A stretch of DNA of 64,000 nt from CBDCWQ01 sp965223435 (GCA_965223435.1 CBDCWQ010000020.1:930001-994000); one strand, 5' to 3'; counted from the first letter of the stretch, positions 45,885 to 55,545 are shown. The notes: generated by a model from the letters alone, not told the origin. Numbers and translations: made by a program.

Positions 45885-47081
45885 AGCCACGATGCAAATG
45901 ACCGCATAGCCGCCTTTCGCGCCACCCCAAACGGCGGCACCCAAGGCCGCGCCAAAGGCGGCGCCGCCTTGATTAAACGTGTTTCGAAGGGCAGAGAGCG
46001 CACCACGGCGGTTCGGGGGAACCACTTCCAAGGCCAAGGTTTGAAAGGGCGCCGACCGAGCCGAGCCTGAAAGGAGCGCCAAGAAAAAGAGGGTGAGGGT
46101 CGGAAGAACCACCGGCCACATGACCCGCCCGAAATAGAATGTCTGCCACCCCGCTTGCTCCAAAAAGCGCTGCGCGGGCTCTGCGCCGATATTGCTGTAG
46201 GGCATGGCGATTTGCAGTAAACCCATCACGATGCTACCCACAACGATGAGGGCCACACGGCCAAAGCGGTTAGAGAGTCGTCCCGCCACCGGTCCTCCGA
46301 GGATGACCGCGGGGCCTCCCACCGCATAGATGAGCCCGCGCTCGGTGGTATTGAGGCCGTAGGCCTGCTGGAGCCATGGGCTGGAGTACACACTGAACAT
46401 CGTCATGCTCATGCCGATGCTCAAGGACATGAGGGCTATGCCGAGGACCTTGCGGTCCAAAAGGAGGCTAAGGTACCCCCGGAGTGCGCTCATGGGTGAG
46501 AGGGCTTGGATTCGGAAGGTGCTCTTCGGGCTGGGCAAGGACAGGGCCACGATGACAAAAAGGACCGCGCCAAAGATGCTTAGGAGCAAAAACATTTGGT
46601 TCCACCCGAGTAGAGCGGTGAGAAAAGCACCGAGCGGCACAGCCAAAATCAAGGCCACAAAAAAACCGCCCATGACGTAGCCCATTGCGATGGCACGATG
46701 GTCCTCATCGAAGTGATCACCCACAAAGCTGGTGGTCGAAGTCACCAGCAGGCCGGTTCCAGCGCCGGCCAGCGCTCGGGCGGTGGTCATGCTCAAAAAG
46801 TCGATGGCGTAGCTCGAAGCCAGGGATCCGAGCCCCAAGGTGAGCATTCCGATCAAGAGTACGATGCGTCGCCCGTAGCGATCCGAAATGGGGCCAAAGA
46901 TCAGAGCAAAGACGGCGGTGGCGCTGGCGAAGGCCGTGATCCACAGCCCTGCTTGCTCGATGGAGACGTGAAGCTCTCGTGCAACCTGCGGGAGAATGGG
47001 GGTCATGACCAACAGATTGGCCCCGGAAGTGAACATCACCAGGGTCAGAAGGATCACGGTCTTGATGTCACTTTTGGTCAT
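45810..47081 (-). CDS. major facilitator superfamily transporter
   Basis: A 423-residue membrane protein with about 12 hydrophobic segments. The MFS loop 2-3 motif GPISDRYGRR is present, and a related GRLSNRFGR motif lies in the second half. The N-terminus resembles DHA1-type drug exporters (MFTSGANLLVMTPILP). A substrate cannot be assigned. It starts four bases inside the preceding UMF1 gene (ATGA), so the two transporters are in one operon. The 3' 75 bases run antisense into mrfB, possibly because the two genes share a terminator region. Confidence 0.88.
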   Translation of the reverse strand: MTKSDIKTVILLTLVMFTSGANLLVMTPILPQVARELHVSIEQAGLWITAFASATAVFALIFGPISDRYGRRIVLLIGMLTLGLGSLASSYAIDFLSMTTARALAGAGTGLLVTSTTSFVGDHFDEDHRAIAMGYVMGGFFVALILAVPLGAFLTALLGWNQMFLLLSIFGAVLFVIVALSLPSPKSTFRIQALSPMSALRGYLSLLLDRKVLGIALMSLSIGMSMTMFSVYSSPWLQQAYGLNTTERGLIYAVGGPAVILGGPVAGRLSNRFGRVALIVVGSIVMGLLQIAMPYSNIGAEPAQRFLEQAGWQTFYFGRVMWPVVLPTLTLFFLALLSGSARSAPFQTLALEVVPPNRRGALSALRNTFNQGGAAFGAALGAAVWGGAKGGYAVICIVASVVTLAGVVALRILVGSDRRRSRP

Positions 47082-48352
47082 GGGGAAGGCTCGGCCGGGG
47101 TGTACTTATCGTCGACGAAATAGAGCAAAACGGCCCCCGGAACAAAAAACACCAAGACCCCAAGTATGGATACCCGGGGGCTTTGGGTCAGCAGGCTCAA
47201 TCCACCCACCAACAGCGGTCCGAAGACCGCAGAGAATTTGCCGAACATGTTGTAAAAACCAAAAAACTCGGCGGCTTTGTCCTGGGGAATGATGCGCGCG
47301 TACAAAGATCGGCTCAAGGACTGGACGCCGCCTTGCACCAGGCCGATGCCCGCGGCCAGAAGGTAGAACTCGAGCGCGCTCGAGATGAAATAGGCAGCGA
47401 CGGTGATGACCACGTAGACCCCAAGGCCAATGGCGATTCCAGCCTTGGCGCCGAGCGCGACCCCCAGCCTGCCAAAAACCAGGGCCGACGGAAAAGCGAT
47501 AAACTGCGTGATGAGGAGGGCCAAGATCAAATCTTCGCGGGTCAACCCCAAAGAAAGGCCGTAATCGACCGCCATCCGGATGACGGTGTCTACGCCATCG
47601 ATGTAGAGCCAGTAAGCGACCAAGAACAGAAAAACCGGCCGCAGCCGACGGACGTGCCTGAAGGTGGCAGAGAGTTCGGATAGGCCCATCCGAACCGCGG
47701 TGCAAAGCGATGGCGCCTCGGCGTGTTTGCTTTCATGCACACACCAAAAAAGAGGAACGGAAAAAACACCCCACCACAGCGCTGCGCTCAAAAAGGAATA
47801 ACGAACCCCCTCGGACGCGTCCTCAAGTCCAAACAGGGCGGGTTTGAGGGTCATGGCCACGTTGATGGCAAAAAGGAGGCCGCCCCCAAGGTATCCCAGC
47901 GCATAACCCAAGGCGGAGACGCTGTCGAAGCGCGCGCTCTTGCTCACGCTCACAATCAGCGCATCGTAAAAGACATTGCCCCCCGAGAACCCGAGGATCC
48001 CAAGTCCATACAGGCAGGCGGCTTCCCACCATCGTCCTTGTCCCACAAAGACCAAGGCGCCGGTTGCGGCGATGCCCGAGGCGGCAAAGAGGAGGAGAAA
48101 CTGCTTCTTTTTCCGCCCGTTGTCTGCGATGGCGCCCAGCACCGGGGCCAAAAAGGCCACTGAGATGCTGGCGATAGAATTGGCCACACCCAGCCGAAAA
48201 CTGGTGGTGGACGCATCCACCCCCTGGCTCCAAAACTCCCGAAAAAACACCGGGAAAAAGCCGGCCATCACGGTGGTGGCAAAAGCCGAATTGCCCCAAT
48301 CGTAGAGCGCCCAAGCCCAAACGGCCCCCGAGCTTTTTCGGTCATGGCTCAC
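47078..48352 (-). CDS. UMF1/Atg22-family MFS transporter
   Basis: A protein of about 424 residues beginning MSHDRKSSGAVWAWALYDWG, the N-terminal motif of UMF1/Atg22-like permeases. Further hydrophobic segments and SALGYALGYLGGG, PVFLFLVAYWLYIDG and SLSRSLYARIIP motifs fit the family, whose bacterial substrates are mostly unknown. GTG 48352 is preferred: the frame remains open to 48547, but the upstream residues are not membrane-like or conserved. It overlaps the next MFS gene by four bases and is divergent from the Cys-cluster protein. Confidence 0.85.
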   Translation of the reverse strand: MSHDRKSSGAVWAWALYDWGNSAFATTVMAGFFPVFFREFWSQGVDASTTSFRLGVANSIASISVAFLAPVLGAIADNGRKKKQFLLLFAASGIAATGALVFVGQGRWWEAACLYGLGILGFSGGNVFYDALIVSVSKSARFDSVSALGYALGYLGGGLLFAINVAMTLKPALFGLEDASEGVRYSFLSAALWWGVFSVPLFWCVHESKHAEAPSLCTAVRMGLSELSATFRHVRRLRPVFLFLVAYWLYIDGVDTVIRMAVDYGLSLGLTREDLILALLITQFIAFPSALVFGRLGVALGAKAGIAIGLGVYVVITVAAYFISSALEFYLLAAGIGLVQGGVQSLSRSLYARIIPQDKAAEFFGFYNMFGKFSAVFGPLLVGGLSLLTQSPRVSILGVLVFFVPGAVLLYFVDDKYTPAEPSP

Positions 48353-48471
48353 CCGGTGTGCGCTTTCTTGGCCCGCCCATACTGCGATTCGGGTTGGGGG
48401 GGCAGTAAAATGATAGAATGCCTGACTCGCTCGGGGTATACCGAGGCTTACGGGGCGGTGCCGAGAAAACC

Positions 48472-48990
48472 ATGGCAAACGGCAAAAAAGGTGCGCGCGA
48501 GACCCGCCTTCGCATTCTGCACGACGCGGTTGAAAGCGAGGCCGCAAAGCTGGCTCGGGCCCACGGAGCGAGGCTCACGTGCCATCGGGGCTGTGCCGAT
48601 TGCTGCGTGGACGGTCTAACTGTTTTTCCGGTGGAGGCGGACGCCATTCGGGCCGACTACGCGCACCTGCTGGAGCACCAGGAGCCTCATCCCCAAGGCG
48701 CCTGCGCCTTTCTTGATGGCGAGGGCGCATGCCGCATCTACCGCAGGCGCCCCTACGTTTGCCGCACCCAAGGTTTGCCCCTCCGGTGGTTCGAACCCGG
48801 CCCCGAAGGTGGGCCTCAAGAGTTTCGGGACATCTGCCCCAAAAACGAAGAGGGCCCCCCCCTGGTTGCGCTCGACGCATCCGTTTGTTGGTTGCTGGGC
48901 CCCCATGAGGCGAAGCTTCGGGCGCTCCAAACCGAAGTTGACCCCCAACCGACCACTCGAATCGCTCTCCGCAGCCTGTTCCGACGCTAG
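48472..48990 (+). CDS. YkgJ-family cysteine cluster protein
   Basis: A 172-residue protein with the zinc/iron-chelating CxxxCxxCC signature (CHRGCADCCVDG), followed by ACAFLDGEGACRIYRRRPYVCR, where the remaining cysteines of the family lie. A further cysteine is in DICPKNEE. Members are thought to bind Zn or Fe-S, but no activity is known for most. ATG 48472 gives MANGKKGARE. The frame is open upstream to 48418, but those residues lack family similarity. It is divergent from the transporter operon. Confidence 0.85.
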   Translation: MANGKKGARETRLRILHDAVESEAAKLARAHGARLTCHRGCADCCVDGLTVFPVEADAIRADYAHLLEHQEPHPQGACAFLDGEGACRIYRRRPYVCRTQGLPLRWFEPGPEGGPQEFRDICPKNEEGPPLVALDASVCWLLGPHEAKLRALQTEVDPQPTTRIALRSLFRR

Positions 48991-49088
48991 CGTGGTCGTG
49001 GTCGGCCTGCAAGCGACCCCCGAATGCATACGCACAATCCTATGAAGTTGCTCTTCGCCTTCAATGGCTTTTGGTTTGTCGTGCCCCG

Positions 49089-50987
49089 CTAAGGGTCCTC
49101 CAGGCCCGCCAGTTCTTGCCACCGTTCGTAAAGCCGCTCGACTTCCTCTTTTGCGTCGTCCAGGGCCCTCAATTTGTGAATGAGTTCTTTCCCGAGCTCC
49201 TTCGCTGCGTCTTTGTTGACCACCAACGCTTCGAGTGTGCTCACCGTCTCTTCGGCTTCGAGAATGCGGCTTTCCATGCTCTGAAACTCTTGCTCCTCTT
49301 TGAAGCTACGACGTTTCTTCCGGTTCGCCGGGCGTTTGACCCGCGGGTCCTTAGCGGCCTTTTTTGCGGGTCTTGATGGCGCCTTTGTCACCCGAGAAAG
49401 GTAAAAACTGTAGCTTCCTTCGTAGAGCGTGAGTTGACCATCACCTTCGAAAGCCAAGATCGCGGTGGCGATTCGGTCCAGGAAGTAGCGGTCGTGGCTG
49501 ATGACCAGCGCGCATCCCGGATAGTCCAGGAGTGATTCTTCCAGCACACGCAGGGTGCTGAGGTCCAAATCGTTGGTGGGCTCGTCAAGAATCAAGAGGT
49601 TGCCGGTCTCGCGAATCGATTTGGCCAAGGAGACACGGCTTCGTTCTCCCCCCGACAGGTTTCCGACTTTGGTCCTTTGGGTGGTGGGTTCAAAGAGCAG
49701 TCTTTCGAGGAAGGACTGCACGGGGATGGCTTCGTCCCCGATAAACACCTTGTCGCTTTTGCCGGCGACTTCTTCGAGCACCGAGCGCTCGTCGTCGAGG
49801 TCGGTTCGGCCCTGGTCTGCGTAGACGATTTTGGTGTTCTGGCCGATTCGAATCGTTCCCGCGTCCGGGGGCTCTTCGCCGAGAATCATGCGGATAAGTG
49901 TCGTCTTGCCGGCGCCGTTCTCTCCGACGATGCCGATTCGGTCACCCTTTTTGAGAATAAGACTGAGGTTCTTGATGAGAGACCGACCTTGAAAGGCTTT
50001 GCTCAAGCCATCGAGCTCAAGGATGGTCTTTCCGATTCGCGGGGTGTGGGGCAGGCGAAAGGAAACCTCTTTGAGGCTTTTTTTGGGCCGGGCGCTGACC
50101 AGTCGGTCAAACTGTTCGAGCCTGGACTTTTGCTTGGTGGTGCGGGCCGGTGCCGATTTTCGAACCCAGGCAAGCTCCCGTTCAACGGTGCGAAGTCGGC
50201 GATGCTCCGCGCGCGTTTCCTCGTGCGTCCGGGCGGCCTTTTTGACAATGTAGTCGGTGTAGTCGCCTTCCACGACAAAAAGCTCGCCCCGATCGATTTC
50301 CGCCAGGCGGGTCGTCACCCGATCCAAAAAGTAGCGATCGTGGGTGATCAGCAACAAGGCTCCCCGGAACTGCCGAAGGTAGCTTTCGAGCCACTCTATG
50401 GTCGCCACATCGAGATGGTTGGTGGGCTCATCGAGAATGAGCAGATCTGCGGACGCAAGGAGACCGATGCATAGGTTGAGCCGTCGTTCTTCCCCGAGTG
50501 AAAGGGTGTCGATGCTTCGCTTCTTGTCCGGAACCCGGAGCCCGTCCGATAGGGCATCGATGTGGTGGTCGGTGTTCCAGCCTCCGCTTCGTTCGACTTC
50601 GCGGCTCAGTTCGGCCTGCGCCTCAAGGAGTGCTGCGAGTTGGGCTCGGTCAGGCGTTTCGGCCAGCTGTCGCTCCACCGCCTGGAGTCTTTCTCGGACG
50701 CTGTGGGCTTGTTTGAGGCTGCGTTCTATGGCCTGACCGACGGTTTCGCCGGGATGAAATAGAGGCACCTGGGCGACGGTTGAGACCGTCAGCCCTCGCT
50801 TGCGCTGAAGTTCGCCTTCGTCCGGTTCGAGCGATCCCGCCAGGATGCGCACCAAGGTCGACTTGCCCGACCCGTTTCGGCCGATGAGTCCCACCCGATC
50901 GCGGGCGCCGATGGTCAAAGAAACGTCGTCAAGAACCGTTTTCGGCCCGTAGGTTTTCTTCAGGTGATGGGCGCTCAGAAGACTCAA
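49089..50987 (-). CDS. uup: ABC-F ATPase, Uup-like
   Basis: A 632-residue soluble protein with two ABC domains and no membrane segments. Walker A motifs are GRNGSGKST and GENGAGKTT. The second signature is canonical (LSGGERSR), but the first reads LSLGEERR, missing the first glycine of LSGG. Both Walker B / LDEPTN-HLD or NDLD regions are present. The C-terminal basic, coiled region (KRPANRKKRRSFKEEQEF onward) is typical of Uup. ABC-F proteins act on the ribosome or on DNA stability; Uup affects precise excision of transposons in E. coli. Resistance function is not implied. Confidence 0.9.
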   Translation of the reverse strand: MSLLSAHHLKKTYGPKTVLDDVSLTIGARDRVGLIGRNGSGKSTLVRILAGSLEPDEGELQRKRGLTVSTVAQVPLFHPGETVGQAIERSLKQAHSVRERLQAVERQLAETPDRAQLAALLEAQAELSREVERSGGWNTDHHIDALSDGLRVPDKKRSIDTLSLGEERRLNLCIGLLASADLLILDEPTNHLDVATIEWLESYLRQFRGALLLITHDRYFLDRVTTRLAEIDRGELFVVEGDYTDYIVKKAARTHEETRAEHRRLRTVERELAWVRKSAPARTTKQKSRLEQFDRLVSARPKKSLKEVSFRLPHTPRIGKTILELDGLSKAFQGRSLIKNLSLILKKGDRIGIVGENGAGKTTLIRMILGEEPPDAGTIRIGQNTKIVYADQGRTDLDDERSVLEEVAGKSDKVFIGDEAIPVQSFLERLLFEPTTQRTKVGNLSGGERSRVSLAKSIRETGNLLILDEPTNDLDLSTLRVLEESLLDYPGCALVISHDRYFLDRIATAILAFEGDGQLTLYEGSYSFYLSRVTKAPSRPAKKAAKDPRVKRPANRKKRRSFKEEQEFQSMESRILEAEETVSTLEALVVNKDAAKELGKELIHKLRALDDAKEEVERLYERWQELAGLEDP

Positions 50988-51037
50988 CGGAAACCCTCGA
51001 TACCTGGCCCGTGCGGTGGACCGACGCGGCGAGTGGG

Positions 51038-51754
51038 TCAGGCGGGGGCGCGATGGGCCTGGCGCAGAGCGTCAACCCGGGTGTACCACGCTTGAATCGA
51101 GGGTTTGCTCATGATCTTTTCGAAGATCGGGAACTCTTGAACGGCGGTGAGGGCGCCGTGCATGGCCACGTCGCCCATGGATATCGACGTGCCGAGCACA
51201 AAGGGTTTGTCGGCAAGCCACTGCCCGAACTGGTCGACGTTCTCTTGGACCCAGGCATGGGCATCCGTTTTTCCGTGCTTTTTGAGGATCCGCTTGGCTA
51301 TTTTTTGCATCATGAAGGAACCGGCCCATCCGACTGCAAGTTTTTGGAGGGCGCCCATTTTGGAGCTTTTGGCGATGACCTGGGCGGCGCGCTTGGCTTC
51401 CTTCTTGGTACCGTAAAGTACGGTCGGCAACGCCTGGATGAACTGATCGTCGATCCAGTTTTCGATTTCGTCGCTTTGTTTTTGCGCTTCGGGCTCAGTG
51501 GGTTTGAGACGGATCTCGCTCTCGAAATGATCGTCGAGGTAGTGGAGAATGTCCTTGGAGCCCGCCATGGCGGTGTCGCCTTTTTGGAGGACCGGCACTT
51601 TCTTCTTGGTGTTTTCCGGAAGCGGAGGCAGCTCTTTTTTGTTTCGTGGGCTCACTTCGACGCTGTCAAACGGGATCCCTTTGATTTCAAGCCCTGCCCG
51701 AACTTTGTTGCAGAACGGACAAAGGGCAAACTGATAAAGCGTAACGTCTGCCAT
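51038..51754 (-). CDS. glutathione S-transferase-like protein with CPFC glutaredoxin motif
   Basis: A 238-residue protein. The N-terminal thioredoxin-fold domain has ALCPFCNKVRAGLEIKGIPF, a glutaredoxin-like CPFC motif (C12, C15), and KVPVLQKGDTAMAGSKDI, which contributes the GSH-binding site. A C-terminal helical GST domain follows. This layout matches the prostaglandin-E synthase 2 / GST-N-Grx family. A redox role with glutathione is likely, and a glutathione-reductase-like gene is two kilobases away. The substrate is unknown. Confidence 0.85.
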   Translation of the reverse strand: MADVTLYQFALCPFCNKVRAGLEIKGIPFDSVEVSPRNKKELPPLPENTKKKVPVLQKGDTAMAGSKDILHYLDDHFESEIRLKPTEPEAQKQSDEIENWIDDQFIQALPTVLYGTKKEAKRAAQVIAKSSKMGALQKLAVGWAGSFMMQKIAKRILKKHGKTDAHAWVQENVDQFGQWLADKPFVLGTSISMGDVAMHGALTAVQEFPIFEKIMSKPSIQAWYTRVDALRQAHRAPA

Positions 51755-51817
51755 TTTGCGGCCTTCTATCGGGGCTCCACGGAGATGGCAAGGTGCTTTG
51801 TCCCGATGCTCAGGGGT

Positions 51818-52666
51818 TCAGGACCGTCGGCCCCGCCCTTTTTTGGGAAAGGGCCCGCGGCCTCTTCGGGGCGCGGCGTCTTCAAGGGTTTGACCCTGTT
51901 CCAGCCGCTCTTTCCAGCGTTCGAGTTCACCGGGAAGCTCTGCCGTCCAGCGCGATGCTCGGCCCGTATGAGGGTGGGGGAATTCGAGGGTCGACGCGTG
52001 AAGAAAAATTCTTCGCAACCCCTGGACGGAGGACGCGCCCTTTTGGCCCTCGGAGAGGTATTTCCGCTCCCCGAGGACGGGATGCCCGGCGTCGGCAAAA
52101 TGGACCCGAATCTGATTTTTTACGCCGGTCTCAAGGGTGACTTCGACCAAAGTGGCTCGAGAGGGTGTGAAACGAGCCAAGACGCGATAGTGGGTGACGG
52201 CCCTTTTGCCCTTAGACGGATGGGCCGCGTGCATTCTCAGGGTCCCTCGATTCAGGGCGAGATGGTTTCGAAATGAACCTTCGTCCTCGCGGACCAGGCC
52301 CCGGACCATCGCCAGATAAGTGCGCTCGACCCGTCGGGCCTTAAACGCCGTGATCAGCGTTTCGAGCACCTCGCGGCTTCGGGCCATCACCAAAAGCCCT
52401 GAAACCCCACGATCCAGGCGGTGCGCTGCGTATACCTTGTCGACAACGCCCTGGTCTCGGAAGGTCTCACGCAAAAGCGACACCAGGTCTGGGTCGCGAC
52501 GCGAGGGCGTGGGCACCGTCAGAAGGCCTGCGGGTTTTTCGACCACCAAGAGATGTTCGTCTCGGTAGCGGATTTTCGGTGTGTGCGGGGAAGCGGAGCG
52601 TTTTTGCGGTCGGGCCAAGGGAATGTGGTTTCTAGGGAAGAGGGTTTGGGCCGGGTTCGGGAACAA
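51818..52666 (-). CDS. RluA-family pseudouridine synthase
   Basis: A protein of about 282 residues with the RluA catalytic aspartate D85 in AHRLDRGVSGLLV and the motif GVKNQIRVHFADAGHPVLGE. It isomerises uridines in 23S rRNA or tRNA; which ones cannot be told. The N-terminus overlaps the preceding MBL gene by 35 bases if TTG 52666 is the start; GAGG lies just before. The region after residue 255 is basic (RRGRGPFPKKGRGRRS), possibly for RNA contact. Confidence 0.85.
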   Translation of the reverse strand: MFPNPAQTLFPRNHIPLARPQKRSASPHTPKIRYRDEHLLVVEKPAGLLTVPTPSRRDPDLVSLLRETFRDQGVVDKVYAAHRLDRGVSGLLVMARSREVLETLITAFKARRVERTYLAMVRGLVREDEGSFRNHLALNRGTLRMHAAHPSKGKRAVTHYRVLARFTPSRATLVEVTLETGVKNQIRVHFADAGHPVLGERKYLSEGQKGASSVQGLRRIFLHASTLEFPHPHTGRASRWTAELPGELERWKERLEQGQTLEDAAPRRGRGPFPKKGRGRRS

Positions 52667-53495
52667 GGGCCTCGGCGACGATACGCCCTTTGGGGCCCCG
52701 GCTCAAACCCGACATGCAGGTTGCGGGATCGTGTGTGTAAAACAAACGCCCGTTTTGCTGGAGGAGGTCCTCGAGAATGCTCGTCTTTTCATCGATGAGG
52801 CGCTCCGGAAAACGGTCGTAGCCCATGGTGATGGCCTGCCGGACCCAGGCGACCCCCGGGATGAGATCGGCGGCAAAAAGCAAGGGGCCTTTTTCTGTTT
52901 TGATTTCGGTCAACAGCATACCGGGCGTATGGCCATTGGAGAGGCGAAAGCGATAGTTGCTGCCCAGCACCTCGCTTGTGGTCCCGTCGACAATGGTGAG
53001 CCGGCCGCTCGCTTCGAGCAGGGTGGGGAGCGCCTCGATGAAACTCGCTCGGTCGCGTGGATGGGGCGACTTGGCCCGAGCGTATGCCTCTTTGCCTACC
53101 ACAAATCTTGCCTCCGGAAAGAGGAGCCTCGGCGCTTCACCCTCAGCCCAGCGGGCCAGAAGGCCCCCGGCGTGGTCGAAATGAAGATGGGAGAGGACCA
53201 CGACGTCGATGTCTCGATCCTCGAGGCCAAGGCGCGCGAGGTTCTCGAGGAGCACGTGTTGTTCTTCTTCGACGCCATAACGTTCGCGAAGCGCGGGTTC
53301 GAAGAACGCTCCAATTCCGGTCTCAAGGAGCACGTTGCGGTCGCCTTCACAAATCAAGAGGGCCCTCGTCGAGAGCGCGATGCGGTTGGACGCATCAGGT
53401 TCGAACCATCGCGCCCAGAGCGCCTTGGGCGCATGGCCAAACATGGCCCCCCCATCGAGCCGCTGGGTGTTGCCGAGGACCGCGTGCATCCGCAT
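52632..53495 (-). CDS. MBL-fold metallo-hydrolase
   Basis: A 287-residue metallo-beta-lactamase-fold enzyme. The metal motif HLHFDHAGG (H103, H105, D107, H108) is intact, and a further ligand histidine is in SNGHTPGM. The domain resembles quorum-lactonase and glyoxalase II-type hydrolases; a specific substrate is not assigned. ATG 53495 is preferred to TTG 53501. It is followed by the pseudouridine synthase gene with an overlap, so both are in one operon. The divergent neighbour, 74 bases away, is a glutathione reductase-like gene, which makes a glutathione-linked substrate possible. Confidence 0.85.
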   Translation of the reverse strand: MRMHAVLGNTQRLDGGAMFGHAPKALWARWFEPDASNRIALSTRALLICEGDRNVLLETGIGAFFEPALRERYGVEEEQHVLLENLARLGLEDRDIDVVVLSHLHFDHAGGLLARWAEGEAPRLLFPEARFVVGKEAYARAKSPHPRDRASFIEALPTLLEASGRLTIVDGTTSEVLGSNYRFRLSNGHTPGMLLTEIKTEKGPLLFAADLIPGVAWVRQAITMGYDRFPERLIDEKTSILEDLLQQNGRLFYTHDPATCMSGLSRGPKGRIVAEALVPEPGPNPLP

Positions 53496-53568
53496 CGTCA
53501 AAGCGAAGCAACTATAAAAACTCTGGCAGCCTTTGGCTATCGAAACCGAATGGGGTAGGGTTCGGCGC

Positions 53569-54915
53569 GTGTCGCGCTACGACTACGATTTGTTCACCAT
53601 CGGTGCCGGTTCAGGGGGGGTGAGGGCGAGTCGGCTTGCGGGTGCCGCTGGGCTCCGCGTCGCGGTGTGCGAGGAAAGCCGCCTCGGGGGAACCTGCGTC
53701 AATTTGGGGTGTATCCCGAAAAAGCTGTTGAGCTACGCAGCCCACTACGCCGACGACTTTGAGGACGCCCGGGGTTTTGGCTGGGATGCGACGCGGCCTT
53801 CTTTTTCGTGGTCCCAACTGGTGGAGGCCAAGGATCGCGAAATCGGCCGCCTCAACGACGTATACGGCAAACTCCTGAAGAATCATGGCGTGGACATCGT
53901 GCCGGGAAGAGGGCTTATCGTCGATCCGCACACCGTTGAGGTCGAAGGCACCCGATACACCTCAGACAAAATTTTGGTGGCGACGGGCAGTCGCCCGAAG
54001 CGGCCAGAGTTCCAAGGGGGTGCGTTTGCTATTGTGTCGGACGAAGCCTTTCATTTGGATGCGCTCCCCAAAAGAACGCTGGTTCTTGGGGGTGGATACA
54101 TCGCGCTGGAGTTTGCGGGTATTCTGTCGGGTCTGGGCTCAAAGGTGACCCTTCTTCATCGTGGGGAACGATTGCTTAGGGGCTTCGACGAAGACATTCA
54201 AACGCGCATGCAAAGTGCGCTGGCCGCTCGAGGAATCGTCCTCAAGCTGAACGCCCAAGTCCGGGACCTGAGGAAAACCGAGTCCGGGCTCGAAGCTCAA
54301 TGTTCAGACGGTGTCGGAGTGCCGTGTGACCAAGTTCTCGCCGCCATCGGACGGGTGCCCAACACCGACGGCTTGGGCCTCAAAGAACTGGGCGTGACTC
54401 TGGATGCACGAAAAGCGGTGGTGGTGAACGAGTACTACCAAAGCACGGTACCGAGCATCTTTGCCCTCGGTGATGTCATCGATCGGGTCACCCTCACGCC
54501 GGTGGCTTTGAGCGAGGCTTCCGCCTTTGTCAGCACGCAGTTTGGCGATAAGCCCGTGGTGCTCGATTATGGCAACATTCCAAGCGCCGTGTTCAGTCAG
54601 CCTCCTATTGCGTCGGTGGGGTTCACAGAGGCGAACCTCAAAGGTGACGCATTTTCGGTCTACACCAGCGAGTTCCTTCCTCTTCGCCAAACCTTGGGCG
54701 GCCGAGATGAGCGTTCGTTCATGAAGATGCTTGTCGACCAAAAAACCGACCGGGTACTTGGCTGCCACATGATCGGGCCGGACGCGCCGGAAATCATGCA
54801 AGGATTGGCGGTTGCGTTACGTGCGGGGGTGACTAAGAAAGGCTTTGACGCTACAGTGGGTATTCATCCGACGGCGGCTGAGGAGTTTGTCACCATGCGA
54901 TCCCCAAGGCGGTAG
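53569..54915 (+). CDS. gor: glutathione reductase-like NAD(P)H-disulfide oxidoreductase
   Basis: A 448-residue flavoprotein of the class I disulfide reductase family. The FAD-binding motif is TIGAGSGGVRAS, the redox disulfide is CVNLGC (C43, C48), the NAD(P)-binding motif is VLGGGYIALEFAGIL, and the C-terminal active-site base lies in GIHPTAAEEF. YAxH-like residues in the family substrate pocket match glutathione reductase better than mercuric or lipoamide types, but trypanothione-like variation is not excluded. GTG 53569 is preferred, since the frame upstream of it is not conserved. A DUF493 gene follows 14 bases later. Confidence 0.85.
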   Translation: MSRYDYDLFTIGAGSGGVRASRLAGAAGLRVAVCEESRLGGTCVNLGCIPKKLLSYAAHYADDFEDARGFGWDATRPSFSWSQLVEAKDREIGRLNDVYGKLLKNHGVDIVPGRGLIVDPHTVEVEGTRYTSDKILVATGSRPKRPEFQGGAFAIVSDEAFHLDALPKRTLVLGGGYIALEFAGILSGLGSKVTLLHRGERLLRGFDEDIQTRMQSALAARGIVLKLNAQVRDLRKTESGLEAQCSDGVGVPCDQVLAAIGRVPNTDGLGLKELGVTLDARKAVVVNEYYQSTVPSIFALGDVIDRVTLTPVALSEASAFVSTQFGDKPVVLDYGNIPSAVFSQPPIASVGFTEANLKGDAFSVYTSEFLPLRQTLGGRDERSFMKMLVDQKTDRVLGCHMIGPDAPEIMQGLAVALRAGVTKKGFDATVGIHPTAAEEFVTMRSPRR

Positions 54916-54929
54916 GGTGGTGAGTGTTT

Positions 54930-55214
54930 ATGTACGCGGATGACGAGTTCTTAGAGAAGCTGCGCGCGACCTACGAATTTCCCTGTGCCTACACCTTCAA
55001 GCTGATCGGGAGCAAAAGCGAAGCCTTTGAGGGATCGATTCTTCGCGAAGCAGAAACGGTTATTCCGGGTGTAAGACCTCAGGTGTCCAAGCGGGATTCG
55101 TCCGGTGGCAAATATCTTTCAATCACTTTGGTGATGGAGGTGGCCAGCGCGGAAGTCGTGAAGGAACTCTATTCTCGGTTTCGCAACCTGGATGGCGTGC
55201 GTTTTATGTTGTGA
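54930..55214 (+). CDS. DUF493 (YbeD-like) protein
   Basis: A 94-residue protein (MYADDEFLEKLRATYEFPC) of the DUF493/YbeD family, a small alpha/beta fold resembling an ACT-type regulatory domain. Visible motifs are PCAYTFKLIGSKSEAFEG and the C-terminal ELYSRFRNLDGVRFML. The function is unknown; E. coli YbeD lies by lipB and has been linked to lipoylation. Here it follows the oxidoreductase gene on the same strand with 14 bases between, likely co-transcribed. ATG 54930 is chosen; GTG 54924 is two codons earlier. Confidence 0.85.
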   Translation: MYADDEFLEKLRATYEFPCAYTFKLIGSKSEAFEGSILREAETVIPGVRPQVSKRDSSGGKYLSITLVMEVASAEVVKELYSRFRNLDGVRFML

Positions 55215-55501
55215 TGCAGCTTACATTGCGGAATGCTCTATATTCGTTTCCCCTTGTGCGTGGTTGTCCTTGGGGACTGAAGTCCACACCAAAAGGTGAG
55301 TTTATTCACCATCGGAAATCACGTTGTCTACGATGCTTTACATAGAAGGGGCCGTTCTGGCTAGGGTTCGTACGACATAGGATTACGTCGAAATATCTCC
55401 TGCGAATGTGATGTATGTCGCCTACTTTGTTGTCGCTTTGTGCAGGTTGACCAAGACGAATTCGTTCGCTCACAATGACTGAAGTGAAAGCGAAGCGCAG
55501 G

Positions 55502-55514
55502 GAGTGTTACACTC
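55502..55514. promoter_or_regulatory. palindrome GAGTGT-T-ACACTC, possible operator
   Basis: GAGTGT (55502-55507) and ACACTC (55509-55514) are perfect reverse complements around one base, the form of a dimeric-repressor site. It lies 137 bases before the small-peptide start. Confidence 0.45.
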
Positions 55515-55521
55515 GCCGTCG

Positions 55522-55545
55522 TTCGTATATGTTGCCATACACGAA
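55522..55545. repeat. imperfect 10-bp inverted repeat
   Basis: TTCGTATATG (55522-55531) and CATACACGAA (55536-55545) pair over ten positions with one mismatch and a four-base loop. It is the middle of three inverted repeats in the leader. Confidence 0.5.
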
